From positions 1 through 64,000 of the forward strand of contig NZ_JAMZNK010000007.1 in the NCBI RefSeq assembly GCF_027980145.1: 64,000 bases of DNA. The letters run 5' to 3'. Of this stretch, positions 1 to 8,985 are shown piece by piece (within the stretch, counting starts at the first letter, position 1; every line of letters starts with the position of its first letter). This DNA comes from Flavobacterium azizsancarii (GTDB taxonomy: Bacteria > Bacteroidota > Bacteroidia > Flavobacteriales > Flavobacteriaceae). The position numbers and the translations under genes were made by a program. Below the pieces are notes generated by a model. That model was given only the letters and a program-made list of their open reading frames with translations. It made no database searches and was not told where the DNA came from.

Positions 1-1
1 G

Positions 2-271
2 GAAATGAAAAAGATACTAAAATCAGATCTACTTATTCTGGATGACTTTGGCTTACAACCATTCGATAACCAATCCCGGGAAGCATTATTGGACATTGTT
101 GACCAAAGGTACAATCAAGCATCAATAATACTGTCTTCTCAAATACCTGTATCTGCATGGCATGATATAATTGGGAACTCGACAATTGCTGACGCAGTCC
201 TAGATCGTATTGTAAATTCTTCTCATAGAATAAATCTGCAAGGCGAGTCTATGAGAAAAGCAAATTTTTAA
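2..271 (+). CDS. istB: IS21-family helper ATPase IstB, C-terminal part (runs off the window)
   Basis: This is the C-terminal part of an IS21 transposition helper ATPase, which assists the IstA transposase in target capture. Seen: the Walker B-like segment LLILDDFG, then LLDIVDQRYNQASIILSSQ and the C-terminal VLDRIVNSSHRINLQGES, all typical of IstB. The reading frame is open to the window edge, so the ATG at position 5 is internal and the Walker A half lies outside. The matching IS right end follows at 301-361, so the 3' half of the insertion sequence looks intact here. Confidence 0.9.
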   Translation, partial: EMKKILKSDLLILDDFGLQPFDNQSREALLDIVDQRYNQASIILSSQIPVSAWHDIIGNSTIADAVLDRIVNSSHRINLQGESMRKANF

Positions 272-300
272 ACTGAATAAACTTTTTTGTATTATTGTAA

Positions 301-361
301 TCTCTTTCAAAGTGGCACCATTTCAACCGAAATGGGTGGCACGGTCCGACCGAAATACCCA
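301..361 (+). repeat. IS21-type right end with iterated 23-24 bp units
   Basis: Two units of about 23-24 bp, each containing GTGGCAC followed by CCGAAAT, end in ...ACCCA at 361. The reverse complement matches the units at 11541-11654 (core TTTCGGT...GTGCCAC). The inner flank CTTTCAAAGTGGCAC mirrors GTGCCACTTTGAAAG of the other end. These are multiple transposase-binding sites as known for IS21 termini. The element end is placed at the CA at 360-361, opposite the TGG at 11536. Confidence 0.75.
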
Positions 362-435
362 AGTATTAGTATTTATGGACCAATTTTATATAGGTTGGTC
401 CATTTCTTATTTTAAAATGAATCTAATTAATTTGA

Positions 436-837
436 AGCAATAATGGAATTAAAGAGTTTATTGATAATTTAAAAAGAGATAAGGCTAGAGGAAGTCTTGC
501 TCCTCATCAGATAATTTTGCTAATTTCTTTATTAAAAATCTATAATAAAAGTGGTAAGATTTTGACTGATATTTTAATTTTAAATAGTGAATTTCAAGAA
601 ACTTGGAGTACCTATAAAAATGAGTTTAAAACCACCAATAATAAACTAGGAATGCCTTTAAAAGCTTTTGTAAATAAAGGATATATTGCAATTGAAATTA
701 GTGAAGAAATAAATGATTTTAGAAATCTGTTTGAACTTGGATCTAAAATTTCAAAATTATTAATAGAGGATATTTTAATAGCGTTTTTTAAAGTTGATAA
801 AATTGAAGAATATTTAATTACTAGAATTACAAAATAA
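436..837 (+). pseudogene. 5'-truncated gene resembling a DNA-sulfur-binding / HNH-endonuclease N-terminal domain
   Basis: The frame opens behind a stop at 433 and runs about 133 codons, but there is no ATG; the first usual start is a TTG at 517, inside the conserved part. The frame from 436 contains GSLAPHQIILLISLLKIY, then a spaced F..TW segment and GMPLKAFVNKGYIAI. This fits the APHKPLLLL...F..yW...LPF pattern known from the N-terminal domain of HNH restriction enzymes, including the phosphorothioate-binding domain of ScoMcrA-type enzymes. The start was probably lost when the IS21 copy ended at 361. It converges on the PAPS-reductase operon. Family assignment is from memory of the pattern; moderate to low certainty. 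Confidence 0.4.
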
Positions 838-842
838 TTAAA

Positions 843-989
843 TTGAAAAATTCTGTTAAATGGTTAACCTCTAAAGAAATTAAATCCCTTTTAAAAATAA
901 GTGATTGTAAATTAATGCACTTGCGTTTAGAAAGGAAAATAGAATTTAAAAAAGTGGGAAATGCTTATTTATATTTTATCAAACCTTAG
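843..989 (+). CDS. Small helix-turn-helix (excisionase-like) protein or remnant, 48 aa
   Basis: A TTG-initiated 48-codon frame starts 5 bp after the preceding gene. It contains WLTSKEIKSLLKIS, a short turn, then LRLERKIEFKKVGNAYLYF. This is the pattern of the small MerR/excisionase-type HTH proteins common in Bacteroidetes mobile elements (a helix-turn-helix followed by a K-x-G-x-x-Y/F wing). Those proteins usually carry an N-terminal coiled segment that is missing here, so this may be the 3' remnant of a longer gene. It overlaps the end of the convergent PIN gene by 4 bp. Confidence 0.45.
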   Translation: MKNSVKWLTSKEIKSLLKISDCKLMHLRLERKIEFKKVGNAYLYFIKP

Positions 990-1885
990 CAAAGGTCTAA
1001 TATTTTATAAACTTTGTTTGTTTTTAAATCACCTTCTAAATTTCTTATTTTAACTAAAATATCTATTGAAGTGTTTTGCAATTCAAATACTTTGTTATAT
1101 TTTTTAATAATGTCATTAATGATTTTGCACTTTTGTTTTTTTTGTTCAAAGAATTCTTTGTTTTCTGAAATTTTTGAAAAATTGTGATTTGATAATTTTG
1201 AAATTAATTCTTTTAAATTTTCTCGTACACCTGGGTTAGTTTTTGCAAACTTTGCATCAACATTATTCTCTAAATAACTTTTTAACTCTTTTTCTAAAAA
1301 ACTGACTTCTATTGCGTATTCAGAGAACAATTTACTTATAAAATTTAATAATTGAGCTTTTGAAAAATTTTCATCAATCCAAAATAATAAAACTAATAAA
1401 TCTACCGAGTCTTTTATTTGACCTATTTGCTGAAATTCAAAAAAACTCGAAAACTCATTTTTTGCAGGATAATCATCTGTATAGAAAAATATTTTTTTTG
1501 ATTCAGTTCGACTTAAATAAAGTGCCAAAGCAGTTGAATGCAATTCACCATTTGCTTTTATATAACCAGTTATTTCGCCAATTCTTTCAAAGTAATCATC
1601 TCCTAAATCTTTGAATACATCCTCATTGAGTTTAATTTTACTTCTGAAATAAGTTAATTGAATTTCGATATTTTTAATTAAATCTTTAGTAATCGAAGAG
1701 TCTGCTGATATTCGTTTATCAATTAAATTCAATTTATTATAAACGTTTGATCTAATTTCTTTAAATACTAATTCATTAATTCTTATGTCTAATTTTTCTA
1801 ATTTTTTTTGTAGAAAATCATCTTCATCAATGTGAATGAGGTTTATAACGGAGCATGCGTCAAGAATACAAGTTATATTACTCAT
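986..1885 (-). CDS. PIN-domain nuclease-like protein, last gene of the defence-type operon
   Basis: A 299-aa protein. Residues that fit a PIN-fold active site are visible: Asp9 in ILDACSVINLI at the N terminus, Glu43 in LVFKEI, Glu114 in the GELHSTALALYLS helix, and Asp137-Asp138 in FFYTDDYP. PIN domains are metal-dependent RNases or DNases. The C-terminal 150 residues are helical, lysine-rich and unrecognised. It starts 4 bp behind the upstream ATPase gene, so it is translationally linked. No small antitoxin partner of the VapB type is adjacent, which argues against an ordinary VapBC toxin and for a nuclease effector of the operon. The nuclease assignment is motif-based. Confidence 0.65.
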   Translation of the reverse strand: MSNITCILDACSVINLIHIDEDDFLQKKLEKLDIRINELVFKEIRSNVYNKLNLIDKRISADSSITKDLIKNIEIQLTYFRSKIKLNEDVFKDLGDDYFERIGEITGYIKANGELHSTALALYLSRTESKKIFFYTDDYPAKNEFSSFFEFQQIGQIKDSVDLLVLLFWIDENFSKAQLLNFISKLFSEYAIEVSFLEKELKSYLENNVDAKFAKTNPGVRENLKELISKLSNHNFSKISENKEFFEQKKQKCKIINDIIKKYNKVFELQNTSIDILVKIRNLEGDLKTNKVYKILDLC

Positions 1886-1889
1886 AAAT

Positions 1890-2996
1890 TTAATTTTTAT
1901 CCCAGATTACTTCGGATTTATAATCTTTATAAACATCTAATGTAATAGGATGTTTATCATCCATATCACATAGTTCTAACAAAAGAGATAGGGATTCATT
2001 AAATTGTCTTAATGAAATATTTCCTTTTTCACTTATAATATCATCAACTACATTTTCATCAAATGGGAAATAAGGATTAGCATCAGTTCCTTCTCTAAAA
2101 TGGTTAATTAATTCGCGTAAATAATTTTTAAATGTCTCTCTTGAGGGCAAATCAAAACTAATACGTTCTTTTATTCTTGATCGCACACTTTCGTATACAT
2201 ATTGGCCTAAATCTTCTACTGAAAATAAAGCTGATTGTGTAAGGTTTAGAAACACCAATAAATTGTTTGGAGTGTTGTCTAATATCTCTCTTAAAAAATT
2301 ATTGGTTTTATCAATATTTGAGCTGCTTAAAACCGCAATGTCTTCAAATTCATCTATCCAAATTACTACACATGAGTAAGTTGTTTTCTCAAATGTCAAG
2401 CAAGAAAAAAGACCAGATAATACCAATGTATAATCAGTATCTTCTTTCAGTTGTCTAAGAATTCCTATACTGATGAAATTTTTTAATTCTGCTGGAGAAA
2501 TGTTACCATAGAGATATTTTTTAAGCTGTAGATGGTCTATATCATGATTAAAAATTGCTTTTAGTACATTTTGAATGTGAAGGTTTGAGCCAAAATTTTC
2601 AATATAACTATTAATATCAATTCCTTGAAATTTCTGTCTAATTTCTAGTATATCTAATTTGTCAATTACTGTTGTATAAATACTAAAAACTGGTTCTTTT
2701 CCTTTTGGGAGAGGAATTATCATGGAGTAAGGAATACATTTTCCTGCTTTATCCGAAATTTTTTGTAATTCAGCTTTTTTATTAAAGAATCTTGCAGCAT
2801 GAGTTTTTCCACTTCCATATTCACCCCAATTTAAAACTAAAGTTGAGTTTGGAATTCTGACACTTCGTTCAATTCTTTTTTCAAATTTTTCTTTTATTTG
2901 ATTAAAACCAGCCCAAATAATTTCGTCTGGATTTGTAGCCGGAGTCATTCTAAAAGGATTAGTTTTTAATTTAAAATCTGATTCAAATTTTCCCAT
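1890..2996 (-). CDS. ORC/Cdc6-like AAA ATPase of the defence-type operon
   Basis: A 368-aa P-loop ATPase with Walker A GEYGSGKTH at residues 58-66 and Walker B VVIWIDEFED at about 210-219. The N terminus carries NPFRMTPATNPDEIIWAGF, a pattern seen in ORC-like ATPases. A C-terminal winged-helix-like tail follows ISFDLPSRETFKNYLRELI. A Ser/Arg-rich segment, SVRSRIKERI, could supply arginine contacts. Proteins of this kind accompany DNA-modification and restriction systems (BREX-, Dnd- and Ssp-type loci) as motor or switch subunits; that role is inferred. It starts 7 bp after the unknown 541-aa gene and ends 4 bp before the PIN gene. Confidence 0.7.
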   Translation of the reverse strand: MGKFESDFKLKTNPFRMTPATNPDEIIWAGFNQIKEKFEKRIERSVRIPNSTLVLNWGEYGSGKTHAARFFNKKAELQKISDKAGKCIPYSMIIPLPKGKEPVFSIYTTVIDKLDILEIRQKFQGIDINSYIENFGSNLHIQNVLKAIFNHDIDHLQLKKYLYGNISPAELKNFISIGILRQLKEDTDYTLVLSGLFSCLTFEKTTYSCVVIWIDEFEDIAVLSSSNIDKTNNFLREILDNTPNNLLVFLNLTQSALFSVEDLGQYVYESVRSRIKERISFDLPSRETFKNYLRELINHFREGTDANPYFPFDENVVDDIISEKGNISLRQFNESLSLLLELCDMDDKHPITLDVYKDYKSEVIWDKN

Positions 2997-3003
2997 TTTC
3001 TAT

Positions 3004-4629
3004 TTATTTTTTTCTTTGTATATAGCCATCTTGGTATTGCTCTTGATATTTAAAGACAAATTTATCTTGTTCTTTTTCTGACAATTCACCTAAAATAAAT
3101 TGATAACCAACTTTAATATTATCATCCAAGTATAATTTATATTTTGTATAATTTGCTGCTTGTGAAGCTGTAACACGATTTGGCGCCAATGTTTTAAATA
3201 AATCAAAACTACTATCGATGTAATAATATATTTTTTCTATAATTATTTTTCTATCAATTAAATTTTCACCATGATTGCATTTATAGCAATCATCAAAGGT
3301 ATGTATCATAAATCTATCAATGAAAGAATCTGATGAAATTATTTTATCTGTATTAATATCATTCCAAACACATAAATGTTTAAACAATTTCAATCCTTTT
3401 TCTGTTAAAATAAACTCATTGTTGATGCTTGTTAAAAGGTCAAAATCTAACATCCAATTTATTCTTGGCATTATTATGTGTTCTAAATAAACTTCTGCTT
3501 TTTCCCAATTGTTTATTCTCTTTAATATAACATCAATATTTTTTAAAACTTTTCTATTGTCATATATATTTTGTCTTTTGTAATCTTCTAGTCTTAATAT
3601 TAATTGAGCTTGATATTTTTTTACTAAAATTAAATATGTAGTTTTTCTATTTAAAAAAAACAGTTCTAAGAGGTTACTAAAGTAAAAAAAGTCGTTTTTT
3701 AAAATACATTCTAAAAAATATACTTTATCAAAATCTGTAAGTTCAAAAATATTATTTGAGTTAGAATATTTATTCTTTAAATTTTGATAGACTTTGAATG
3801 ATTTCCCAACATTGAAAACATTATTCACTTTGCTTAATAAATTAATATCTAGAGCCGTATCTATATAGGGTTTTGCAGAAACTCCACTTTTAGTTTTAAT
3901 TATTAAACCCTTTTTGAATGAATTGTCTTCAAGTTCATTTTTATATTCTGAACAATAATCTTCAAATTTTTTATTGATAATGGATGCCGGGAATTTTTTG
4001 TTTTCATTGAAGAAATTTGACATTATTTTAAAATAACCTAATCTTCTAACCTTCGTATTTGTTGATAATACTGAAACTATCTTATTATCATTTATATTAA
4101 TTTTTTTTCTAAAAAAGACTGTGTAAAAATCTGGAATAGATATTTCAAGTGTTTTAATTATATCTATTATTGATTTTGCAAATTCATTGTTCAAAAAATA
4201 ATTATCATTAATTTCGATTTTGAATTGATAATTTCCTTCATCATGACACATTGGGTCACCAAATTCAGTAGTGACATCATAATTTAATATACTATCATTA
4301 AATTTTTTTAATCTTTCTATAAAACAAAACATTTCATATGTAATTGACCTTCCTTCTTCTGAGTCTTCGCGCCAACCTAAATATTCATATCCTATTATAT
4401 TGTATGTTTGGAATTCAATATCAAAAGTCAACAATCTATCAATTTCTTGGATATTATTTATTCTATTATATGAGAAATAATCATCTTCTAATAATTCATC
4501 CTCATTATCGATATTGTTGAAAGTAAAAGTATACTCTATAAAATAATTACCAAACTCAAAAGATAGTTTATCTTCATGAATCATGGCTTGATTACACTTG
4601 TTTAAGTAATATTCAAATATTTCTTTCAT
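3004..4629 (-). CDS. Unknown 541-aa protein of the PAPS-reductase operon
   Basis: Not recognised. I place the start at the ATG at 4629 (MKEIFEYYLNKCNQ), one base after the stop of the PP-loop gene. A 42-codon upstream extension in the same frame lies wholly inside that gene and has shadow-like composition. The protein is acidic in its first 150 residues and rich in Asn, Ile and Lys throughout. The C-terminal third contains what looks like a winged helix (MLDFDLLTSINNEFILTEKG). After it come a CYKC motif and the conserved-looking APNRVTASQAANYTKY. The tight position between the PP-loop enzyme and the AAA ATPase implies a subunit of the same complex, possibly target recognition. Confidence 0.6.
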   Translation of the reverse strand: MKEIFEYYLNKCNQAMIHEDKLSFEFGNYFIEYTFTFNNIDNEDELLEDDYFSYNRINNIQEIDRLLTFDIEFQTYNIIGYEYLGWREDSEEGRSITYEMFCFIERLKKFNDSILNYDVTTEFGDPMCHDEGNYQFKIEINDNYFLNNEFAKSIIDIIKTLEISIPDFYTVFFRKKININDNKIVSVLSTNTKVRRLGYFKIMSNFFNENKKFPASIINKKFEDYCSEYKNELEDNSFKKGLIIKTKSGVSAKPYIDTALDINLLSKVNNVFNVGKSFKVYQNLKNKYSNSNNIFELTDFDKVYFLECILKNDFFYFSNLLELFFLNRKTTYLILVKKYQAQLILRLEDYKRQNIYDNRKVLKNIDVILKRINNWEKAEVYLEHIIMPRINWMLDFDLLTSINNEFILTEKGLKLFKHLCVWNDINTDKIISSDSFIDRFMIHTFDDCYKCNHGENLIDRKIIIEKIYYYIDSSFDLFKTLAPNRVTASQAANYTKYKLYLDDNIKVGYQFILGELSEKEQDKFVFKYQEQYQDGYIQRKK

Positions 4630-4630
4630 C

Positions 4631-5758
4631 CTATATAAAACAACTAGCACAACCTTCTCCTTCAGCTTCCAAGATTTCATCTTGCCAACTTGTAGTCGTT
4701 TTTGCGTTAGTTTTGTTTTTATGCATTCGTAAATAGTGCTCTTTTTTAATAGCATTTACACGATCTGGTTTCTTTAATTCTTGCAAAGGCTCAATAGTCC
4801 ATGTGTAACCTTCTTTTTCGTATTCAATAGCTTTTTCATAAAGTGTTGGGTGTTGTTCCAACAACCAAACCCATTCTATTTTTTGTTGAAAGAAACAAAA
4901 GAAACATCCAGAGCGGCTTCTTGAGTAAGTTCCTTTTTTCAACTCTCCATTTATTTCAACTTCATATTCAAGCGGTAAATAATATGCCGGTATTCCTACT
5001 CCAGAATCATCTAATATTTTAAAAATATCATCTATACCTAAAACTTCATCATTTTCAATTAACGAAAAACTATCAAGCTTTCCAACGGGATAATCTGTAG
5101 TTTTTAAAAACTCAAAAACTACTTTATTGAATAATTTTACATCTGTATCAAGTAGTGCATTTACTTTTTGTTTTTGTGTAAAACGCAAAGAAATGGGTTG
5201 CACCACATATTGTAAAATCATTTCTAACTTTTCTTTCGGTGCCAATAATTCGTAATTACTTTTTACAAAATCAATATTTGAATTAGCTAGAAACTTTTTA
5301 ATTACATCTTCACTCCAAATATTTTTTCTAAAAGGAAAAATGGATTGAATGTTTTCTTTTTTGGAGATATAACCTTCTCTATTTTCATCACCACGAATTC
5401 CAACATAAGAAATGGTTGGAGTAGTGCCGATTTCATTCTCAAAAGGTTCAAGTTTCATTTTTCCGGTGCACCATCTTGCTGTAGCAGACGGTAAATAACC
5501 TCCATACATAGCTAAAAAATGATCAAATGGATTTCTTTCAGGTGAGTTTAGTTCATCAATAGATTTATAGAGTCGTATGTTTTTACCTAATACTGAATTC
5601 AATTTGTTTATTAGGTCGTATGTTTCATTCAATTCCTTGCCCGTATCACAAGTGTAATATTCTACACTTATATCGGGATGTTTTCGACTCATATAAATTG
5701 CTAAGGCAGCACTGTCTTTTCCTCCGGAAATTCCTAATACATGTTTTATCTCACTCAT
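4631..5758 (-). CDS. DndC-like PAPS-reductase-family PP-loop protein
   Basis: A 375-aa adenine-nucleotide alpha-hydrolase-fold enzyme. It has the PP-loop SGGKDSA at residues 11-17, RWCTGKMKLEP at 95-105 and GIRGDEN at 120-126. A cysteine pair, GCFFC, lies at 285-288, and a second CxxC (Cys370, Cys373) sits at the extreme C terminus. Assimilatory PAPS reductases are shorter and lie with cysteine or sulfate genes. The RWCT...K motif plus a later CxxC is what DndC/SspD sulfurtransferases of DNA phosphorothioation show, where the PP-loop activates a substrate with ATP and an Fe-S cluster is bound. No cysteine desulfurase (DndA) is present, so sulfur would have to come from the host IscS/SufS. It overlaps the upstream ATPase gene by ATGA. 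DNA as the substrate is an inference. Confidence 0.75.
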   Translation of the reverse strand: MSEIKHVLGISGGKDSAALAIYMSRKHPDISVEYYTCDTGKELNETYDLINKLNSVLGKNIRLYKSIDELNSPERNPFDHFLAMYGGYLPSATARWCTGKMKLEPFENEIGTTPTISYVGIRGDENREGYISKKENIQSIFPFRKNIWSEDVIKKFLANSNIDFVKSNYELLAPKEKLEMILQYVVQPISLRFTQKQKVNALLDTDVKLFNKVVFEFLKTTDYPVGKLDSFSLIENDEVLGIDDIFKILDDSGVGIPAYYLPLEYEVEINGELKKGTYSRSRSGCFFCFFQQKIEWVWLLEQHPTLYEKAIEYEKEGYTWTIEPLQELKKPDRVNAIKKEHYLRMHKNKTNAKTTTSWQDEILEAEGEGCASCFI

Positions 5759-8700
5759 AATACTAAATCTTGATTAAGCTCAGTAGATAATAATTCCATA
5801 AGTAATTGCTTGCGTTTATGAATATCTAATGTAATTAATTTTTCTTGTAATTCGATTCTTATAGCTTCGGATTCTTTACTATATTCATTTGAAAATATAA
5901 TTTTATCATCAAGAATTCTACCTGAAGTTCCGATCATTTGAATTGAAACCATCTTTTTGTTTTCACTTGATTTGAATTCATGGAGTTCAGAAGCTTTAAT
6001 TAATCCCAGTAGAAATTCTTCTAAATTTGTAACCAAGAGAATGTCTTCTTCATCAATCATTCCGTCAATTGATTTTCCTAATGCAGCATCTGCAACCGAT
6101 TTTAACCAGGAAGACCTATCATCTAAGGGGGAAATTAGTCGTTTGTAAAAAATAGATTGTTCAGATCCTAATAAGCCCTGATTTATACTAGCTAATCTAC
6201 TTTGAATTTCCATTTTATAACTTTTGAAATCAATACTTTCGCAATAGAAAGAATGAATTATTTTTTCTTCAATTCTATCTAATAAAGAATTAAAAGCTGA
6301 ACGAATTTCTCTTATTGCATCTTGAATATGGTACGTATATGATTTTAAGATTTCTTCATCATCACTAACGGAAATGGAATGAAAACCTAATGCATTTGGA
6401 AAATGATTAAATAATGCTTCTTCTGGATCTTTGGCGTTTTTGATTGCTTCTCTTAAGCTTATTGCCTTTGGAGAAAGTCTCTTAGTGTTTAATGTATATT
6501 CATTCAAGCCTCTATGAAAGCGCAAGAAATTTCCGAAAATAGAAAGAAAGGTACTTTTTGTACCTAATTCAATATCTCCAACCTGTACTAATTCTTTATA
6601 GCTCTCCAAAAGATTAACTTTTAGTCCAGAAACATCGTAACTTTTTATAGAATAATTGCTAGGAGATTTGTGAACTAAATCTAAAACATCTTCCGTTAGG
6701 TATGGAATGAAGCCATTGCTCTCATGAAATAACGCAAAATCTTCTTTATTTACTATTAAAAATAGGGGTACCCAAAATTCGGTAAATCCTTTTTTTAATT
6801 TAAAAGGAGCTTTACTTAAGATTTCGTACAATTCAGCTAAGTTTCGTCTAGATGAGTTAGCAGATTTAATAAACGTATTACATTCTTCCCATAAATGGAT
6901 AAAGGTAGGATCAGTAGGTGGCGAAAAAGTAAAGTATCTTAATTCACTATTAAACGAATGTATTCCTGTCTCTTTTACTAAAGTAATATAAATTGATTTT
7001 TCTGGAGGGTATTTATCGTTTGGAAACCCAAGATTTTCTTCACTTTCATTGTTTAAAAGATGTCGTATGAAAGACTTTCTTGCTGAACTTATCTGAGGGC
7101 TTAGAAATTCTTTATTTACTAGTTCATTTTTGTAATGTGGTGCTTTTGTGAATTCTAAATCACATATTTTTGAAAGTGTTTCATTCAAAGCTTTTTTTGA
7201 TCTTATATTTTCTATCCCACCATTATAAAACCAAACATTTTGATCATTAGAAACAAATAAATTATCTAATACCAATTTTTGCAATTGCTGCTTATGAAAT
7301 TCAAGTTCTTTTGCTAATAATTTACCGGCATTGATATCTTCCTTATGTTTGGCAATTAGAAAATTTAATTTATTGATAGTGAAAATTTCGTTATGTATTT
7401 GCTTTGAATTTTTATATATAACAAAAAGATTGCTACCTGAATTTTTTGATGATTCTTTGATGTCTTTTTCCTTCAGGTTTACATCAAAAATTAGGTTAAT
7501 ATATCCATCTAAAGCTCCTTCAGCTTTAGTAATAGAATTTAAGTTCGTTAAGATTCGGTATTCAAAGAAACGAGGAGTACCTTTTTGGTAAGAGTTCTTT
7601 TTAACTAAAATGACTGGAAAATCCATCAAATCTGAAATAGCGTCATTGATCGAGAAATCATGGTTTATTTCCTTCGAGGCATCTACCAATTCTTGCTCAA
7701 TATCAAGATCTGTTCCTTCTAAAAAATTTATTTTATTACTATGATTATAAAATCTAATTATCCCAGATTTGTCAAGTTTTTCAATGCCCTTTTCAATATC
7801 GGTACTATCAAATTCGCTTGTATGATGAATGTATTTTGATATGAATTCTTTGTCCAATAAACTACCTGCCTTAGTGAAAATATTTGCTAGACAAATAGTT
7901 TTGATCACTTCAGCTATTAAATTATAATTTATGTGTTGAATTAATTCCGCTCGTTCGAGTGCTCTAAAACAAGTCTGCCATTGCAATCGGTGAGGATTGT
8001 TTGAGCTATAAATTTCACTACCTAATGTATTAACTAAATAATCAAACACATTCGAAATAGAGTAAAATTTCCCTTCAAATGAACTGATTGAAAATTTATT
8101 TTTATCATTTAAAAATGTAAACAATGATCTTTCGTTTTGTCCATAGCGTTGCAAAGAGTTAACTAAAATGTTTGCTGACAACCAGTCTAGTGGATATAAT
8201 GATTTTGCAAGTTCAGTTGAGTTTATTTCATCAAAACTAACAAGATTAGTGTTTTTGATTGCTTTATTTAAAAGATTAAAGCTACCTTCATTCTTTTTAG
8301 GTATCTTAAAGGATTGAAGTTTGTTTGATGCGAAAAACAGTAATTGTTCGACAGGTTCATTGAATAATAATTCGACGAAACGGCCTTTAATTTTTTCCCA
8401 TTCTTGTTTTTCAGATAAGGCAAGTGATGCTGAGTAAGAAATAAAACTTTGATGGAGAGAGATGATAAAGTATACGTTTTTATTATCATTGTTAGCCCAT
8501 TCGGAAATTTGTTGCAATAGATAAAGATCATTGACATGGTTATTCTTTCCAATAAATTCAAGAAATTTACCAAATTCATCAATAATTATTACTAATCCTT
8601 TACTGTTTTTTGCGGAATTAACTCTTCTTTTTTCTAGTTCTTCAATTATTTCATCTGCGGAGCCTTCTTCGATATTTAATGTTTTTAATAGAGAAACCGT

Positions 8701-8985
8701 TAATGAAGAATTATCTCCTATTAATTTAATAAAATCATAAGAGTGTATATTGGAATTTACATTATTTCTAAAATAAATTTTTTCTTGTAGTAAGTTTTTT
8801 TCAAATGCCCAAAGAAATGTTGATTTTCCTGTTCCATAATTCCCTATTAATGTAAAAGATTTATTACTTTTTGTTTCGCTACTTAGAATGCGATCATAAA
8901 TTTGAATCGCATTCGGGGTAACAATATACTTTAAGTCTTTCGACTCATCTCTTAATATGTTAGTGGATATGTTATTGTATTCCAT
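5755..8985 (-). CDS. Large P-loop ATPase (1076 aa), BrxC/PglY-like in layout
   Basis: Walker A GNYGTGKST lies at residues 48-56 and Walker B GLVIIIDEFGKFLE at about 130-143. A sensor-like strand, NKNVYFIISLHQSF, follows near residue 170. The N terminus reads YIVTPNAIQIYDRIL, the approach region typical of giant STAND/BREX-type ATPases. The remaining 850 residues are mostly helical without a recognised domain. Large ATPases of this layout are motor or scaffold subunits in BREX (BrxC/PglY) and in phosphorothioation-dependent restriction complexes; which of these is closest cannot be settled by eye. It overlaps the DUF4007 gene by 14 bp and the PP-loop gene by 4 bp, so the three are one translational unit. 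Confidence 0.7.
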   Translation of the reverse strand: MEYNNISTNILRDESKDLKYIVTPNAIQIYDRILSSETKSNKSFTLIGNYGTGKSTFLWAFEKNLLQEKIYFRNNVNSNIHSYDFIKLIGDNSSLTVSLLKTLNIEEGSADEIIEELEKRRVNSAKNSKGLVIIIDEFGKFLEFIGKNNHVNDLYLLQQISEWANNDNKNVYFIISLHQSFISYSASLALSEKQEWEKIKGRFVELLFNEPVEQLLFFASNKLQSFKIPKKNEGSFNLLNKAIKNTNLVSFDEINSTELAKSLYPLDWLSANILVNSLQRYGQNERSLFTFLNDKNKFSISSFEGKFYSISNVFDYLVNTLGSEIYSSNNPHRLQWQTCFRALERAELIQHINYNLIAEVIKTICLANIFTKAGSLLDKEFISKYIHHTSEFDSTDIEKGIEKLDKSGIIRFYNHSNKINFLEGTDLDIEQELVDASKEINHDFSINDAISDLMDFPVILVKKNSYQKGTPRFFEYRILTNLNSITKAEGALDGYINLIFDVNLKEKDIKESSKNSGSNLFVIYKNSKQIHNEIFTINKLNFLIAKHKEDINAGKLLAKELEFHKQQLQKLVLDNLFVSNDQNVWFYNGGIENIRSKKALNETLSKICDLEFTKAPHYKNELVNKEFLSPQISSARKSFIRHLLNNESEENLGFPNDKYPPEKSIYITLVKETGIHSFNSELRYFTFSPPTDPTFIHLWEECNTFIKSANSSRRNLAELYEILSKAPFKLKKGFTEFWVPLFLIVNKEDFALFHESNGFIPYLTEDVLDLVHKSPSNYSIKSYDVSGLKVNLLESYKELVQVGDIELGTKSTFLSIFGNFLRFHRGLNEYTLNTKRLSPKAISLREAIKNAKDPEEALFNHFPNALGFHSISVSDDEEILKSYTYHIQDAIREIRSAFNSLLDRIEEKIIHSFYCESIDFKSYKMEIQSRLASINQGLLGSEQSIFYKRLISPLDDRSSWLKSVADAALGKSIDGMIDEEDILLVTNLEEFLLGLIKASELHEFKSSENKKMVSIQMIGTSGRILDDKIIFSNEYSKESEAIRIELQEKLITLDIHKRKQLLMELLSTELNQDLVL

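Noticed and set aside
986..1885. VapC toxin of a VapBC pair
   Set aside because: About twice the usual length, no antitoxin gene upstream, and tight linkage to the ATPase gene.
4630..4755. Extended start for the 541-aa protein (42 extra codons)
   Set aside because: The extension lies wholly inside the PP-loop gene; an ATG one base after that gene's stop gives a better operon fit.
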